Part shown: in pieces, positions 35,601 through 49,900 of the stretch
Layout: each line of letters begins with the position of its first letter
Numbering within the stretch: the first letter of the stretch is position 1
Assembly: GCF_033978785.1 (NCBI RefSeq)
Contig: NW_026908065.1
Span: 1 to 64,000, forward strand
DNA from: Entelurus aequoreus
Lineage: Eukaryota > Chordata > Actinopteri > Syngnathiformes > Syngnathidae
DNA length: 64,000 bases
Reading direction: 5' to 3'
Notes under the pieces: generated by a model
The model's database searches: none
What the model was told of the DNA's origin: nothing
What the model saw: only the letters and a program-made list of their open reading frames with translations
Made by a program: the position numbers and the translations under genes

Positions 35601-38520
35601 TTTTCTAAGTACAAAATCGAGAGTGGCTAAAAATCACCTCTTTTTCCTTCTCTCGATCAGACACTTAGAAAAAAAACGGAAAAAAAAAAAAAAAATTTGG
35701 ATTTTTTCTAAGTACAAAATCGAGAGTGGCTAAAAATCACCTCTTTTTCCTTCTCTCGATCAGACACTTAGAAAAAAAAATGAAAAAAAAAAAAAAAAAT
35801 TTGGATTTTTTCTAAGTACAAAATCGAGAGTGGCTAAAAATCACCTCTTTTTCCTTCTCTCGATCAGACACTTAGAAAAAAAACGGAAAAAAAAAAATAA
35901 AAAATTTGGATTTTTTCTAAGTACAAAATCGAGAGAGGCTAAAAATCACCTCTTTTTCCTTCTCTCGATCAGACACTTAGAAAAAAAAATGAAAAAAAAA
36001 AAAAAAAAAATTTGGATTTTTTCTAAGTACAAAATCAAGAGAGGTTAAAAATCACCTCTTTTTCCTTCTCTCGATCAGACACTAAGAAAAAAAACGGAAA
36101 AAAAAAAAAAAAAAAATTGGATTTTTTCTAAGTACAAAATCGAGAGTGGCTAAAAATCACCTCTTTTTCCTTCTCTCGATCAGACACTTAGAAAAAAAAA
36201 TGAAAAAAAAAAAAAAAAAATTGGATTTTTTCTAAGTACAAAATCGAGAGAGGCTAAAAATCACCTCTTTTTCCTTCTTTCGATCAGACACTTAGAAAAA
36301 AAACGGAAAAAAAAAAAAAAAATTTGGATTTTTTCTTAGTACAAAATCGAGAGAGGCTAAAAATCACCTCTTTTTCCTTCTCTCGATCAGACACTTAGAA
36401 AAAAAATGGAAAAAAAAAAAAAAAAATGTGATTTTTTCTAAGTACAAAATCGAGAGTGGCTAAAAATCACCTCTTTTTCCTTCTCTCGATCAGACACTTA
36501 GAAAAAAAAATGAAAAAAAAAATAAAAAAATTGGATTTTTTCTAAGTACAAAATCAAGAGAGGTTAAAAATCACCTCTTTTTCCTTCTCTCGATCAGACA
36601 CTTAGAAAAAAAACGGAAAAAAAAAAAAAAAAAATTGTATTTTTTCTAAGTACAAAATCGAGAGTGGCTAAAAATCACCTCTTTTTCCTTCTCTCGATCA
36701 GACACTTAGAAAAAAAACGGAAAAAAAAAAAAAAAAATTTGGATTTTTTCTAAGTACAAAATCGAGAGTGGCTAAAAATCACCTCTTTTTCCTTCTCTCG
36801 ATCAGACACTTAGAAAAAAAAATGAAAAAAAAAAAAAAAAATTGGATTTTTTCTAAGTACAAAATCGAGAGAGGCTAAAAATCACCTCTTTTTCCTTCTC
36901 TCGATCAGACACTTAGAAAAAAAACGGAAAAAAAAAAAAAAAAAATTTGGATTTTTTCTAAGTACAAAATCGAAAGTGGCTAAAAATCACCTCTTTTTCC
37001 TTCTCTCGATCAGACACTTAGAAAAAAAAATGAAAAAAAAAAAAAAAAAATTTGGATTTTTTCTAAGTACAAAATCGAGAGTGGCTAAAAATCACCTCTT
37101 TTTCCTTCTCTCGATCAGACACTTAGAAAAAAAACGGAAAAAAAAAAAAAAAAATTTGGATTTTTTCTAAGTACAAAATCGAGAGTGGCTAAAAATCACC
37201 TCTTTTTCCTTCTCTCGATCAGACACTTAGAAAAAAAAATGAAAAAAAAAAAAAAAAATTTGGATTTTTTCTAAGTACAAAATCGAGAGTGGCTAAAAAT
37301 CACCTCTTTTTCCTTCTCTCGATCAGACACTTAGAAAAAAAACGGAAAAAAAAAAATAAAAAATTTGGATTTTTTCTAAGTACAAAATCGAGAGAGGCTA
37401 AAAATCACCTCTTTTTCCTTCTCTCGATCAGACACTTAGAAAAAAAAATGAAAAAAAAAAAAAAAAAATTTGGATTTTTTCTAAGTACAAAATCAAGAGA
37501 GGTTAAAAATCACCTCTTTTTCCTTCTCTCGATCAGACACTAAGAAAAAAAACGGAAAAAAAAAAAAAAAAAATTGGATTTTTTCTAAGTACAAAATCGA
37601 GAGTGGCTAAAAATCACCTCTTTTTCCTTCTCTCGATCAGACACTTAGAAAAAAAAATGAAAAAAAAAAAAAAAAAATTGGATTTTTTCTAAGTACAAAA
37701 TCGAGAGAGGCTAAAAATCACCTCTTTTTCCTTCTTTCGATCAGACACTTAGAAAAAAAACGGAAAAAAAAAAAAAAAATTTGGATTTTTTCTTAGTACA
37801 AAATCGAGAGAGGCTAAAAATCACCTCTTTTTCCTTCTCTCGATCAGACACTTAGAAAAAAAATGGAAAAAAAAAAAAAAAAATGTGATTTTTTCTAAGT
37901 ACAAAATCGAGAGTGGCTAAAAATCACCTCTTTTTCCTTCTCTCGATCAGACACTTAGAAAAAAAAATGAAAAAAAAAATAAAAAAATTGGATTTTTTCT
38001 AAGTACAAAATCAAGAGAGGTTAAAAATCACCTCTTTTTCCTTCTCTCGATCAGACACTTAGAAAAAAAACGGAAAAAAAAAAAAAAAAAAATTGTATTT
38101 TTTCTAAGTACAAAATCGAGAGTGGCTAAAAATCACCTCTTTTTCCTTCTCTCGATCAGACACTTAGAAAAAAAACGGAAAAAAAAAAAAAAAAATTTGG
38201 ATTTTTTCTAAGTACAAAATCGAGAGTGGCTAAAAATCACCTCTTTTTCCTTCTCTCGATCAGACACTTAGAAAAAAAAATGAAAAAAAAAAAAAAAATT
38301 GGATTTTTTCTAAGTACAAAATCGAGAGAGGCTAAAAATCACCTCTTTTTCCTTCTCTCGATCAGACACTTAGAAAAAAAACGGAAAAAAAAAAAAAAAA
38401 AATTTGGATTTTTTCTAAGTACAAAATCGAAAGTGGCTAAAAATCACCTCTTTTTCCTTCTCTCGATCAGACACTTAGAAAAAAAAATGAAAAAAAAAAA
38501 AAAAAAAATTTGGATTTTTT
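35601..38520 (+). repeat. 14-monomer tandem duplication (offset ~1.458 kb)
   Basis: Two adjacent copies meet near 37.06 kb. Paired markers are: CGG with TAAAAAA near 35890/37350, ACTAAG about 36082/37540, CTTAGTAC 36335/37792, the otherwise rare linker ATGTGATTTT about 36427/37884, and TTGTATTTT about 36636/38093. All offsets are 1457-1459 bp. The copies differ at the right end, where only the second runs into a TACTCTCG monomer (38565). Confidence 0.82.
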
Positions 38521-39660
38521 CTAAGTACAAAATCGAGAGTGGCTAAAAATCACCTCTTTTTCCTACTCTCGATCAGACACTTAGAAAAAAAACGGAAAAA
38601 AAAAAAAAAAAAAATTTGGATTTTTTCTAAGTACAAAATCGAGAGTGGCTAAAAATCACCTCTTTTTCCTTCTCTCGATCAGACACTTAGAAAAAAAAAC
38701 GGAAAAAAAAAAAAAAAAAATTGGATTTTTTCTAAGTACAAAATCGAGAGTGGCTAAAAATCACCTCTTTTTCCTTCTCTCGATCAGACACTTAGAAAAA
38801 AAAAATGAAAAAAAAAAAAAAAAAAATGTGGATTTTTTCTAAGTACAAAATCGGGAGTGGCTAAAAATCACCTCTTTTTCCTTCTCTCGATCAGACACTT
38901 AGAAAAAAAACGGAAAAAAAAAAAAAAAAAATTTGGATTTTTTCTAAGTACAAAATCGGGAGTGGCTAAAAATCACCTCTTTTTCCTTCTCTCGATCAGA
39001 CACTTAGAAAAAAAACGGAAAAAAAAAAAAAAAAAATTTGGATTTTTTCTAAGTACAAAATCGAGAGTGGCTAAAAATCACCTCTTTTTCCTTCTCTCGA
39101 TCAGACACTTAGAAAAAAAACGGAAAAAAAAAAAAAAATATTTGGATTTTTTCTAAGTACAAAATCGAAAGTGGCTAAAAATCACCTCTTTTTCCTTCTC
39201 TCGATCAGACACTTAGAAAAAAAAATGAAAAAAAAAAAAAAAAAAATTTGGATTTTTTCTAAGTACAAAATCGGGAGTGGCTAAAAATCACCTCTTTTTC
39301 CTTCTCTCGATCAGACACTTAGAAAAAAAACGGAAAAAAAAAAAAAAAAAATTGGATTTTTTCTAAGTACAAAATCGAGAGTGGCTAAAAATCACCTCTT
39401 TTTCCTTCTCTCGATCAGACACTTAGAAAAAAAAATGAAAAAAAAAAAAAAAAAAAATTGGATTTTTTCTAAGTACAAAATCGAGAGTGGCTAAAAATCA
39501 CCTCTTTTTCCTTCTCTCGATCAGACACTTAGAAAAAAAACGGAAAAAAAAAAAAAAAAATTTGGATTTTTTCTAAGTACAAAATCGAGAGTGGCTAAAA
39601 ATCACCTCTTTTTCCTTCTCTCGATCAGACACTTAGAAAAAAAAATGAAAAAAAAAAAAA
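38260..39660 (+). repeat. 16-monomer duplication, copy 1
   Basis: This matches 39.94-41.44 kb. TACTCTCG at 38565 and 40245 are 1680 bp apart, exactly sixteen 105-bp monomers. To the right of the ATGTGGATT linker (about 38827 and 40503) the offset grows to 1782 bp because the second copy has one extra CGAGAG-CGG monomer among the CGGGAG monomers. Confidence 0.75.
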
Positions 39661-39939
39661 AAAAAATTGGATTTTTTTTAAGTACAAAATCGAGAGTGGC
39701 TAAAAATCACCTCTTTTTCCTTCTCTCGATCAGACACTAAGAAAAAAAACGGAAAAAAAAAAAAAAAAAATTTGGATTTTTTCTAAGTACAAAATCGAGA
39801 GTGGCTAAAAATCACCTCTTTTTCCTTCTCTCGATCAGACACTTAGAAAAAAAACGGGAAAAAAAAAAAAAAAAATTGGATTTTTTCTAAGTACAAAATC
39901 GAGAGTGGCTAAAAATCACCTCTTTTTCCTTCTCTCGAT

Positions 39940-41440
39940 CAGACACTTAGAAAAAAAAATGAAAAAAAAAAAAAAAAATTGGATTTTTTCTAAGTACAAA
40001 ATCGAGAGAGGCTAAAAATCACCTCTTTTTCCTTCTCTCGATCAGACACTTAGAAAAAAAACGGAAAAAAAAAAAATAAAAATTTGGATTTTTTCTAAGT
40101 ACAAAATCGAAAGTGGCTAAAAATCACCTCTTTTTCCTTCTCTCGATCAGACACTTAGAAAAAAAAATGAAAAAAAAAAAAAAAAAAATTTGGATTTTTT
40201 CTAAGTACAAAATCGAGAGTGGCTAAAAATCACCTCTTTTTCCTACTCTCGATCAGACACTTAGAAAAAAAACGGAAAAAAAAAAAAAAAAATTTGGATT
40301 TTTTCTAAGTACAAAATCGAGAGTGGCTAAAAATCACCTCTTTTTCCTTCTCTCGATCAGACACTTAGAAAAAAAAACGGAAAAAAAAAAAAAAAAAATT
40401 GGATTTTTTCTAAGTACAAAATCGAGAGTGGCTAAAAATCACCTCTTTTTCCTTCTCTCGATCAGACACTTAGAAAAAAAAATGAAAAAAAAAAAAAAAA
40501 AAATGTGGATTTTTTCTAAGTACAAAATCGGGAGTGGCTAAAAATCACCTCTTTTTCCTTCTCTCGATCAGACACTTAGAAAAAAAACGGAAAAAAAAAA
40601 AAAAAAAATTTGGATTTTTTCTAAGTACAAAATCGAGAGTGGCTAAAAATCACCTCTTTTTCCTTCTCTCGATCAGACACTTAGAAAAAAAACGGAAAAA
40701 AAAAAAAAAAAAATTTGGATTTTTTCTAAGTACAAAATCGGGAGTGGCTAAAAATCACCTCTTTTTCCTTCTCTCGATCAGACACTTAGAAAAAAAACGG
40801 AAAAAAAAAAAAAAAAAATTTGGATTTTTTCTAAGTACAAAATCGAGAGTGGCTAAAAATCACCTCTTTTTCCTTCTCTCGATCAGACACTTAGAAAAAA
40901 AACGGAAAAAAAAAAAAAAAAAATTTGGATTTTTTCTAAGTACAAAATCGAAAGTGGCTAAAAATCACCTCTTTTTCCTTCTCTCGATCAGACACTTAGA
41001 AAAAAAAATGAAAAAAAAAAAAAAAAAATTTGGATTTTTTCTAAGTACAAAATCGGGAGTGGCTAAAAATCACCTCTTTTTCCTTCTCTCGATCAGACAC
41101 TTAGAAAAAAAACGGAAAAAAAAAAAAAAAAAAATTGGATTTTTTCTAAGTACAAAATCGAGAGTGGCTAAAAATCACCTCTTTTTCCTTCTCTCGATCA
41201 GACACTTAGAAAAAAAAATGAAAAAAAAAAAAAAAAAAATTTGGATTTTTTCTAAGTACAAAATCGAGAGTGGCTAAAAATCACCTCTTTTTCCTTCTCT
41301 CGATCAGACACTTAGAAAAAAAACGGAAAAAAAAAAAAAAAAAATTTGGATTTTTTCTAAGTACAAAATCGAGAGTGGCTAAAAATCACCTCTTTTTCCT
41401 TCTCTCGATCAGACACTTAGAAAAAAAAATGAAAAAAAAA
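39940..41440 (+). repeat. 16-monomer duplication, copy 2, with the longest in-frame run
   Basis: This is the partner of 38.26-39.66 kb with one extra monomer. Seven consecutive monomers of exactly 105 bp keep one frame open from a GTG at 40534 to 41277 (247 codons), the longest open frame in the window. The conceptual product is a 35-residue repeat with a short hydrophobic stretch and long lysine runs. I regard it as a by-product of the 105-bp period, not a gene, because neighbouring copies of the same DNA close the frame with a single A gained or lost. Confidence 0.72.
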
Positions 41441-42989
41441 AAAAAAAATTTGGATTTTTTCTAAGTACAAAATCGAGAGTGGCTAAAAATCACCTCTTTT
41501 TCCTTCTCTCGATCAGACACTTAGAAAAAAAACGGAAAAAAAAAAATAAAAAATTTGGATTTTTTCTAAGTACAAAATCGAGAGAGGCTAAAAATCACCT
41601 CTTTTTCCTTCTCTCGATCAGACACTTAGAAAAAAAAATGAAAAAAAAAAAAAAAAAAATTTGGATTTTTTCTAAGTACAAAATCAAGAGAGGTTAAAAA
41701 TCACCTCTTTTTCCTTCTCTCGATCAGACACTAAGAAAAAAAACGGAAAAAAAAAAAAAAAAAAATTGGATTTTTTCTAAGTACAAAATCGAGAGTGGCT
41801 AAAAATCACCTCTTTTTCCTTCTCTCGATCAGACACTTAGAAAAAAAAATGAAAAAAAAAAAAAAAAAATTGGATTTTTTCTAAGTACAAAATCGAAAGA
41901 GGCTAAAAATCACCTCTTTTTCCTTCTTTCGATCAGACACTTAGAAAAAAAACGGAAAAAAAAAAAAAAATTTGGATTTTTTCTTAGTACAAAATCGAGA
42001 GAGGCTAAAAATCACCTCTTTTTCCTTCTCTCGATCAGACACTTAGAAAAAAAATGGAAAAAAAAAAAAAAAATGTGATTTTTTCTAAGTACAAAATCGA
42101 GAGTGGCTAAAAATCACCTCTTTTTCCTTCTCTCGATCAGACACTTAGAAAAAAAAATGAAAAAAAAAATAAAAAAATTGGATTTTTTCTAAGTACAAAA
42201 TCAAGAGAGGTTAAAAATCACCTCTTTTTCCTTCTCTCGATCAGACACTTAGAAAAAAAAACGGAAAAAAAAAAAAAAAAAAATTGTATTTTTTCTAAGT
42301 ACAAAATCGAGAGTGGCTAAAAATCACCTCTTTTTCCTTCTCTCGATCAGACACTTAGAAAAAAAAACGGAAAAAAAAAAAAAAAAATTTGGATTTTTTC
42401 TAAGTACAAAATCGAGAGTGGCTAAAAATCACCTCTTTTTCCTTCTCTCGATCAGACACTTAGAAAAAAAAATGAAAAAAAAAAAAAAAATTGGATTTTT
42501 TCTAAGTACAAAATCGAGAGAGGCTAAAAATCACCTCTTTTTCCTTCTCTCGATCAGACACTTAGAAAAAAAACGGAAAAAAAAAAAAAAAATTTGGATT
42601 TTTTCTAAGTACAAAATCGAAAGTGGCTAAAAATCACCTCTTTTTCCTTCTCTCGATCAGACACTTAGAAAAAAAATGAAAAAAAAAAAAAAAAAAATTG
42701 GATTTTTCTAAGTACAAAATCGAGAGTGGCTAAAAATCACCTCTTTTTCTTCTCTCGATCAGACACTTAGAAAAAAAAACGGAAAAAAAAAAAAAAAAAA
42801 TTGGATTTTTTCTAAGTACAAAATCGAGAGTGGCTAAAAATCACCTCTTTTTCCTTCTCTCGATCAGACACTTAGAAAAAAAAATGAAAAAAAAAAAAAA
42901 AAATGTGGATTTTTTCTAAGTACAAAATCGGAGTGGCTAAAAATCACCTCTTTTTCCTTCTCTCGATCAGACACTTAGAAAAAAAACGG

Positions 42990-43021
<32 letters not shown>

Positions 43022-44396
43022 GATTTTTTCTAAGTACAAAATCGAGAGTGGCTAAAAATCACCTCTTTTTCCTTCTCTCGATCAGACACTTAGAAAAAAA
43101 AACGGAAAAAAAAAAAAAAAAAAATTGGATTTTTTCTAAGTACAAAATCGGGAGTGGCTAAAAATCACCTCTTTTTCCTTCTCTCGATCAGACACTTAGA
43201 AAAAAAACGGAAAAAAAAAAAAAAAAAATTTGGATTTTTTCTAAGTACAAAATCGAGAGTGGCTAAAATCACCTCTTTTTCCTTCTCTCGATCAGACACT
43301 TAGAAAAAAAAACGGAAAAAAAAAAAAAAATATTTGGATTTTTTCTAAGTACAAAATCGAAAGTGGCTAAAAATCACCTCTTTTTCCTTCTCTCGATCAG
43401 ACACTTAGAAAAAAAAATGAAAAAAAAAAAAAAAAAAATTTGGATTTTTTCTAAGTACAAAATCGGGAGTGGCTAAAAAATCACCTCTTTTTCCTTCTCT
43501 CGATCAGACACTTAGAAAAAAAACGGAAAAAAAAAAAAAAAAAATTGGATTTTTTCTAAGTACAAAATCGAGAGTGGCTAAAAATCACCTCTTTTTCCTT
43601 CTCTCGATCAGACACTTAGAAAAAAAAATGAAAAAAAAAAAAAAAAAAATTTGGATTTTTTCTAAGTACAAAATCGAGAGTGGCTAAAAATCACCTCTTT
43701 TTCCTTCTCTCGATCAGACACTTAGAAAAAAAACGGAAAAAAAAAAAAAAAAATTTGGATTTTTTCTAAGTACAAAATCGAGAGTGGCTAAAAATCACCT
43801 CTTTTTCCTTCTCTCGATCAGACACTTAGAAAAAAAAATGAAAAAAAAAAAAAAAATATTTGGATTTTTTCTAAGTACAAAATCGAGAGTGGCTAAAAAT
43901 CACCTCTTTTTCCTTCTCTCGATCAGACACTTAGAAAAAAAAACGGAAAAAAAAAAATAAAAAATTTGGATTTTTTCTAAGTACAAAATCGAGAGAGGCT
44001 AAAAATCACCTCTTTTTCCTTCTCTCGATCAGACACTTAGAAAAAAAAATGAAAAAAAAAAAAAAAAAAATTTGGATTTTTTCTAAGTACAAAATCAAGA
44101 GAGGTTAAAAATCACCTCTTTTTCCTTCTCTCGATCAGACACTAAGAAAAAAAAACGGAAAAAAAAAAAAAAAAAAAATTGGATTTTTTCTAAGTACAAA
44201 ATCGAGAGTGGCTAAAAATCACCTCTTTTTCCTTCTCTCGATCAGACACTTAGAAAAAAAAAATGAAAAAAAAAAAAAAAAAATTGGATTTTTTCTAAGT
44301 ACAAAATCGAGAGAGGCTAAAAATCACCTCTTTTTCCTTCTTTCGATCAGACACTTAGAAAAAAAACGGAAAAAAAAAAAAAAATTTGGATTTTTT
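41441..44396 (+). repeat. Further diverged copy of the 37.3-38.6 kb block and linker
   Basis: From 41.45 kb the order (CGG with TAAAAAA, ACTAAG, TTCTTTCG, CTTAGTAC at 41983, ATGTGATTTT, TTGTATTTT) repeats 37.26-38.5 kb at about 4.19 kb offset. From 42.7 kb CGGGAG monomers return. The TAAAAAA, ACTAAG, TTCTTTCG and CTTAGTAC series then begins again, reaching CTTAGTAC at 44397, 2414 bp after the previous one. Core indels are frequent after 42.68 kb. Confidence 0.65.
42990..43017 (+). repeat. 28-A tract
   Basis: A CGG tag is followed by 28 A, about ten more than usual for this tag. It lies in the zone of frequent core indels, so either slippage or a consensus error could explain it. Confidence 0.7.
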
Positions 44397-46967
44397 CTTA
44401 GTACAAAATCGAGAGAGGCTAAAAATCACCTCTTTTTCCTTCTCTCGATCAGACACTTAGAAAAAAAATGGAAAAAAAAAAAAAAAAATTTGATTTTTTC
44501 TAAGTACAAAATCGAGAGTGGCTAAAAATCACCTCTTTTTCCTTCTCTCGATCAGACACTTAGAAAAAAAAATGAAAAAAAAAATAAAAAAAATTGGAAT
44601 TTTTTCTAAGTACAAAAATCAAGAGAGGTTAAAATCACCTCTTTTTCCTTCTCTCGATCAGACACTTAGAAAAAAAACGGAAAAAAAAAAAAAAAAATTG
44701 TATTTTTTCTAAGTACAAAATCGAGAGTGGCTAAAAATCACCTCTTTTCCTTCTCTCGATCAGACACTTAGAAAAAAAAACGGAAAAAAAAAAAAAAAAA
44801 TTTGGATTTTTTCTAAGTACAAAATCGAGAGTGGCTAAAAATCACCTCTTTTTCCTTCTCTCGATCAGACACTTAGAAAAAAAAATGAAAAAAAAAAAAA
44901 AAAAAATTGGATTTTTTCTAAGTACAAAATCAAGAGAGGTTAAAAATCACCTCTTTTTCCTTCTCTCGATCAGACACTTAGAAAAAAAACGGAAAAAAAA
45001 AAAAAAAAATTTGGATTTTTTCTAAGTACAAAATCGAGAGTGGCTAAAAATCACCTCTTTTTCCTTCTCTCGATCAGACACTTAGAAAAAAAAAGAAAAA
45101 AAAAAAAAAAAAATTGGATTTTTTCTAAGTACAAAATCAAGAGAGGCTAAAAATCACCTCTTTTTCCTTCTCTCGATCAGACACTTAGAAAAAAAAACGG
45201 AAAAAAAAAAAAAAAAAATTTGGATTTTTTCTAAGTACAAAATCGAGAGAGGCTAAAAATCACCTCTTTTTCCTTCTCTCGATCAGACACTTAGAAAAAA
45301 AAATTAAAAAAAAAAAAAAAAATTGGATTTTTTTCTAAGTACAAAATCAAGAGAGGCTAAAAATCACCTCTTTTTCCTTCTCCTCGATCAGACACTTAGA
45401 AAAAAAACAGAAAAAAAAAAAAAAAAATTGGATTTTTTCTAAGTACAAAATCGAGAGTGGCTAAAAATCACCTCTTTTTCCTTCTCTCGATCAGACACTT
45501 AGAAAAAAAAATGAAAAAAAAAAAAAAAAAAATTTGGATTTTTTCTAAGTACAAAATCGAGAGTGGCTGAAAATCACCTCTTTTTCCTTCTCTCGATCAG
45601 ACACTTAGAAAAAAAACGGAAAAAAAAAAAAAAAAATTTGGATTTTTTCTAAGTACAAAATCGAGAGTGGCTAAAAATCACCTCTTTTTCCTTCTCTCGA
45701 TCAGACACTTAGAAAAAAAACGGAAAAAAAAAAAAAAAAAATTTTGGATTTTTTCTAAGTACAAAATCGAGAGTGGCTAAAAATCACCTCTTTTTCCTTC
45801 TCTCAATCAGACACTTAGAAAAAAAAATGAAAAAAAAAAAAAAAAAATTGGATTTTTTCTAAGTACAGAATCAAGAGAGGTTAAAAATCACCTCTTTTTC
45901 CTTCTCTCGATCAGACACTTAGAAAAAAAACGGAAAAAAAAAAAAAAAAATTTGGATTTTTTCTAAGTACAAAATCGAGAGTGGCTAAAAATCACCTCTT
46001 TTTCCTTCTCTCGATCAGACACTTAGAAAAAAAAATGAAAAAAAAAAAAAAAAAATTGGATTTTTTCTAAGTACAAAATCAAGAGAGGCTAAAAATCACC
46101 TCTTTTTCCTTCTCTCGATCAGACACTTAGAAAAAAAACAGAAAAAAAAAAAAAAAAATTGGATTTTTTCTAAGTACAAAATCGAGAGTGGCTAAAAAAT
46201 CACCTCTTTTTCCTTCTCTCGATCAGACACTTAGAAAAAAAAATGAAAAAAAAAAAAAAAAATTTGGATTTTTTCTAAGTACAAAATCGAGAGAGGCTAA
46301 AAATCACCTCTTTTTCCTTCTCTCGATCAGACACTTAGAAAAAAAAAGAAAAAAAAAAAAAAAAAAATTGGATTTTTTCTAAGTACAAAATCAAGAGAGG
46401 TTAAAAATCACCTCTTTTTCCTTCTCTCGATCAGACACTTAGAAAAAAAACGGAAAAAAAAAAAAAAAAAATTTGGATTTTTTCTAAGTACAAAATCGAG
46501 AGTGGCTAAAAATCACCTCTTTTTCCTTCTCTCGATCAGACACTTAGAAAAAAAAATTTAAAAAAAAAAAAAAAAAATTGGATTTTTTCTAAGTACAAAA
46601 TCAAGAGAGGCTAAAAATCACCTCTTTTTCCTTCTCTCGATCAGACACTTAGAAAAAAAAACAGAAAAAAAAAAAAAAAAATTTGGATTTTTTCTAAGTA
46701 CAAAATCGAGAGTGGCTAAAAATCACCTCTTTTTCCTTCTCTCGATCAGACACTTAGAAAAAAAAATGAAAAAAAAAAAAAAAAAAATTGGATTTTTTCT
46801 AAGTACAAAATCAAGAGAGGCTAAAAATCACCTCTTTTTCCTTCTCTCGATCAGACACTTAGAAAAAAAACAGAAAAAAAAAAAAAAAAAAATTGGATTT
46901 TTTCTAAGTACAAAATCGAGAGTGGCTAAAAATCACCTCTTTTTCCTTCTCTCGATCAGACACTTAG

Positions 46968-46998
<31 letters not shown>

Positions 46999-49900
46999 GA
47001 TTTTTTCTAAGTACAAAATCGAGAGTGGCTAAAAATCACCTCTTTTTCCTTCTCTCGATCAGACACTTAGAAAAAAAACGGAAAAAAAAAAAAAAAAAAT
47101 TTGGATTTTTTCTAAGTACAAAATCGGGAGTGGCTAAAAATCACCTCTTTTTCCTTCTCTCGATCAGACACTTAGAAAAAAAACGGAAAAAAAAAAAAAA
47201 AAATTTGGATTTTTTCTAAGTACAAAATCGAGAGTGGCTAAAAATCACCTCTTTTTCCTTCTCTCGATCAGACACTTAGAAAAAAAACGGAAAAAAAAAA
47301 AAAAAAAATTTGGATTTTTTCTAAGTACAAAATCGAAAGTGGCTAAAAATCACCTCTTTTTCCTTCTCTCGATCAGACACTTAGAAAAAAAAATGAAAAA
47401 AAAAAAAAAAAAAATTTGGATTTTTTCTAAGTACAAAATCGAGAGTGGCTAAAAATCACCTCTTTTTCCTACTCTCGATCAGGACACTTAGAAAAAAAAA
47501 CGGAAAAAAAAAAAAAAAAAATTTGGATTTTTTCTAAGTACAAAATCGAGAGTGGCTAAAAATCACCTCTTTTTCCTTCTCTCGATCAGACACTTAGAAA
47601 AAAAAATGAAAAAAAAAAAAAAAAAAATTTGGATTTTTTTTAAGTACAAAATCGAGAGTGGCTAAAAATCACCTCTTTTTCCTTCTCTCGATCAGACACT
47701 AGAAAAAAAAACGGAAAAAAAAAAAAAAAAATTTGGATTTTTTCTAAGTACAAAATCGAGAGTGGCTAAAAATCACCTCTTTTTCCTTCTCTCGATCAGA
47801 CACTTAGAAAAAAAACGGGAAAAAAAAAAAATAAATTTGGATTTTTTTCTAAGTACAAAATCGAGAGTGGCTAAAAATCACCTCTTTTTCCTTCTCCTCG
47901 ATCAGACACTTAGAAAAAAAAATGAAAAAAAAAAAAAAAAATTGGATTTTTTCTAAGTACAAAATCGAGAGAGGCTAAAAATCACCTCTTTTTCCTTCTC
48001 TCGATCAGACACTTAGAAAAAAAAACGGAAAAAAAAAAAAAAAAATTTGGATTTTTTCTAAGTACAAAATCGAAGTGGCTAAAAATCACCTCTTTTTCCT
48101 TCTCTCGATCAGACACTTAGAAAAAAAAATGAAAAAAAAAAAAAAAAAAATTTGGATTTTTTCTAAGTACAAAATCGAGAGTGGCTAAAAATCACCTCTT
48201 TTTCCTTCTCTCGATCAGACACTTAGAAAAAAAAACGGAAAAAAAAAAAAAAAAAATTGGATTTTTTCTAAGTACAAAATCGAGAGTGGCTAAAAATCAC
48301 CTCTTTTTCCTTCTCTCGATCAGACACTTAGAAAAAAAAATGAAAAAAAAAAAAAAAAAAATTTGGATTTTTTCTAAGTACAAAATCGGGAGTGGCTAAA
48401 AATCACCTCTTTTTCCTTCTCTCGATCAGACACTTAGAAAAAAAACGGAAAAAAAAAAAAAAAAAAAATTTGGATTTTTTCTAAGTACAAAATCGAGAGT
48501 GGCTAAAAATCACCTCTTTTTCCTTCTCTCGATCAGACACTTAGAAAAAAAAACGGAAAAAAAAAAAAAAAAAATTTGGATTTTTTCTAAGTACAAAATC
48601 GGGAGTGGCTAAAAATCACCTCTTTTTCCTTCTCTCGATCAGACACTTAGAAAAAAAACGGAAAAAAAAAAAAAAAAATTTGGATTTTTTCTAAGTACAA
48701 AATCGAGAGTGGCTAAAAATCACCTCTTTTTCCTTCTCTTCGATCAGACACTTAGAAAAAAAACGGGAAAAAAAAAAAAAAAAATTTGGATTTTTTCTAA
48801 GTACAAAATCGGGAGTGGCTAAAAATCACCTCTTTTTCCTTCTCTCGATCAGACACTTAGAAAAAAAACGGAAAAAAAAAAAAAAAAAAATTTGGATTTT
48901 TTCTAAGTACAAAATCGAGAGTGGCTAAAAATCACCTCTTTTTCCTTCTCTCGATCAGACACTTAGAAAAAAAACGGAAAAAAAAAAAAAAAAAATTTGG
49001 ATTTTTTCTAAGTACAAAATCGAAAGTGGCTAAAAATCACCTCTTTTTCCTTCTCTCGATCAGACACTTAGAAAAAAAAATGAAAAAAAAAAAAAAAAAA
49101 ATTTGGATTTTTTCTAAGTACAAAATCGAGAGTGGCTAAAAATCACCTCTTTTTCCTACTCTCGATCAGACACTTAGAAAAAAAACGGAAAAAAAAAAAA
49201 AAAAAATTTGGATTTTTTCTAAGTACAAAATCGAGAGTGGCTAAAAATCACCTCTTTTTCCTTCTCTCGATCAGACACTTAGAAAAAAAAATGAAAAAAA
49301 AAAAAAAAAAAATTTGGATTTTTTTTAAGTACAAAATCGAGAGTGGCTAAAAATCACCTCTTTTTCCTTCTCTCGATCAGACACTAAGAAAAAAAAACGG
49401 AAAAAAAAAAAAAAAAAATTTGGATTTTTTCTAAGTACAAAATCGAGAGTGGCTAAAAATCACCTCTTTTTCCTTCTCTCGATCAGACACTTAGAAAAAA
49501 AACGGAAAAAAAAAAAAAAAAAATTTGGATTTTTTCTAAGTACAAAATCGGGAGTGGCTAAAAATCACCTCTTTTTCCTTCTCTCGATCAGACACTTAGA
49601 AAAAAAACGGAAAAAAAAAAAAAAAAAATTTGGATTTTTTCTAAGTACAAAATCGAGAGTGGCTAAAAATCACCTCTTTTTCCTTCTCTCGATCAGACAC
49701 TTAGAAAAAAAACGGAAAAAAAAAAAAAAAATATTTGGATTTTTTCTAAGTACAAAATCGAAAGTGGCTAAAAATCACCTCTTTTTCCTTCTCTCGATCA
49801 GACACTTAGAAAAAAAAAATGAAAAAAAAAAAAAAAAAAATTTGGATTTTTTCTAAGTACAAAATCGGGAGTGGCTAAAAATCACCTCTTTTTTCCTTCT

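Noticed and set aside
40534..41277. 247-codon open frame, and dozens of shorter ones, encoding a lysine-rich 35-residue repeat
   Set aside because: All start at GTG inside the satellite core and stay open only while consecutive monomers are a multiple of three long. A one-base change in an A-tract closes them, and near-identical duplicates elsewhere are closed. No ribosome-binding site, promoter, intron signal or unique sequence is associated with them.
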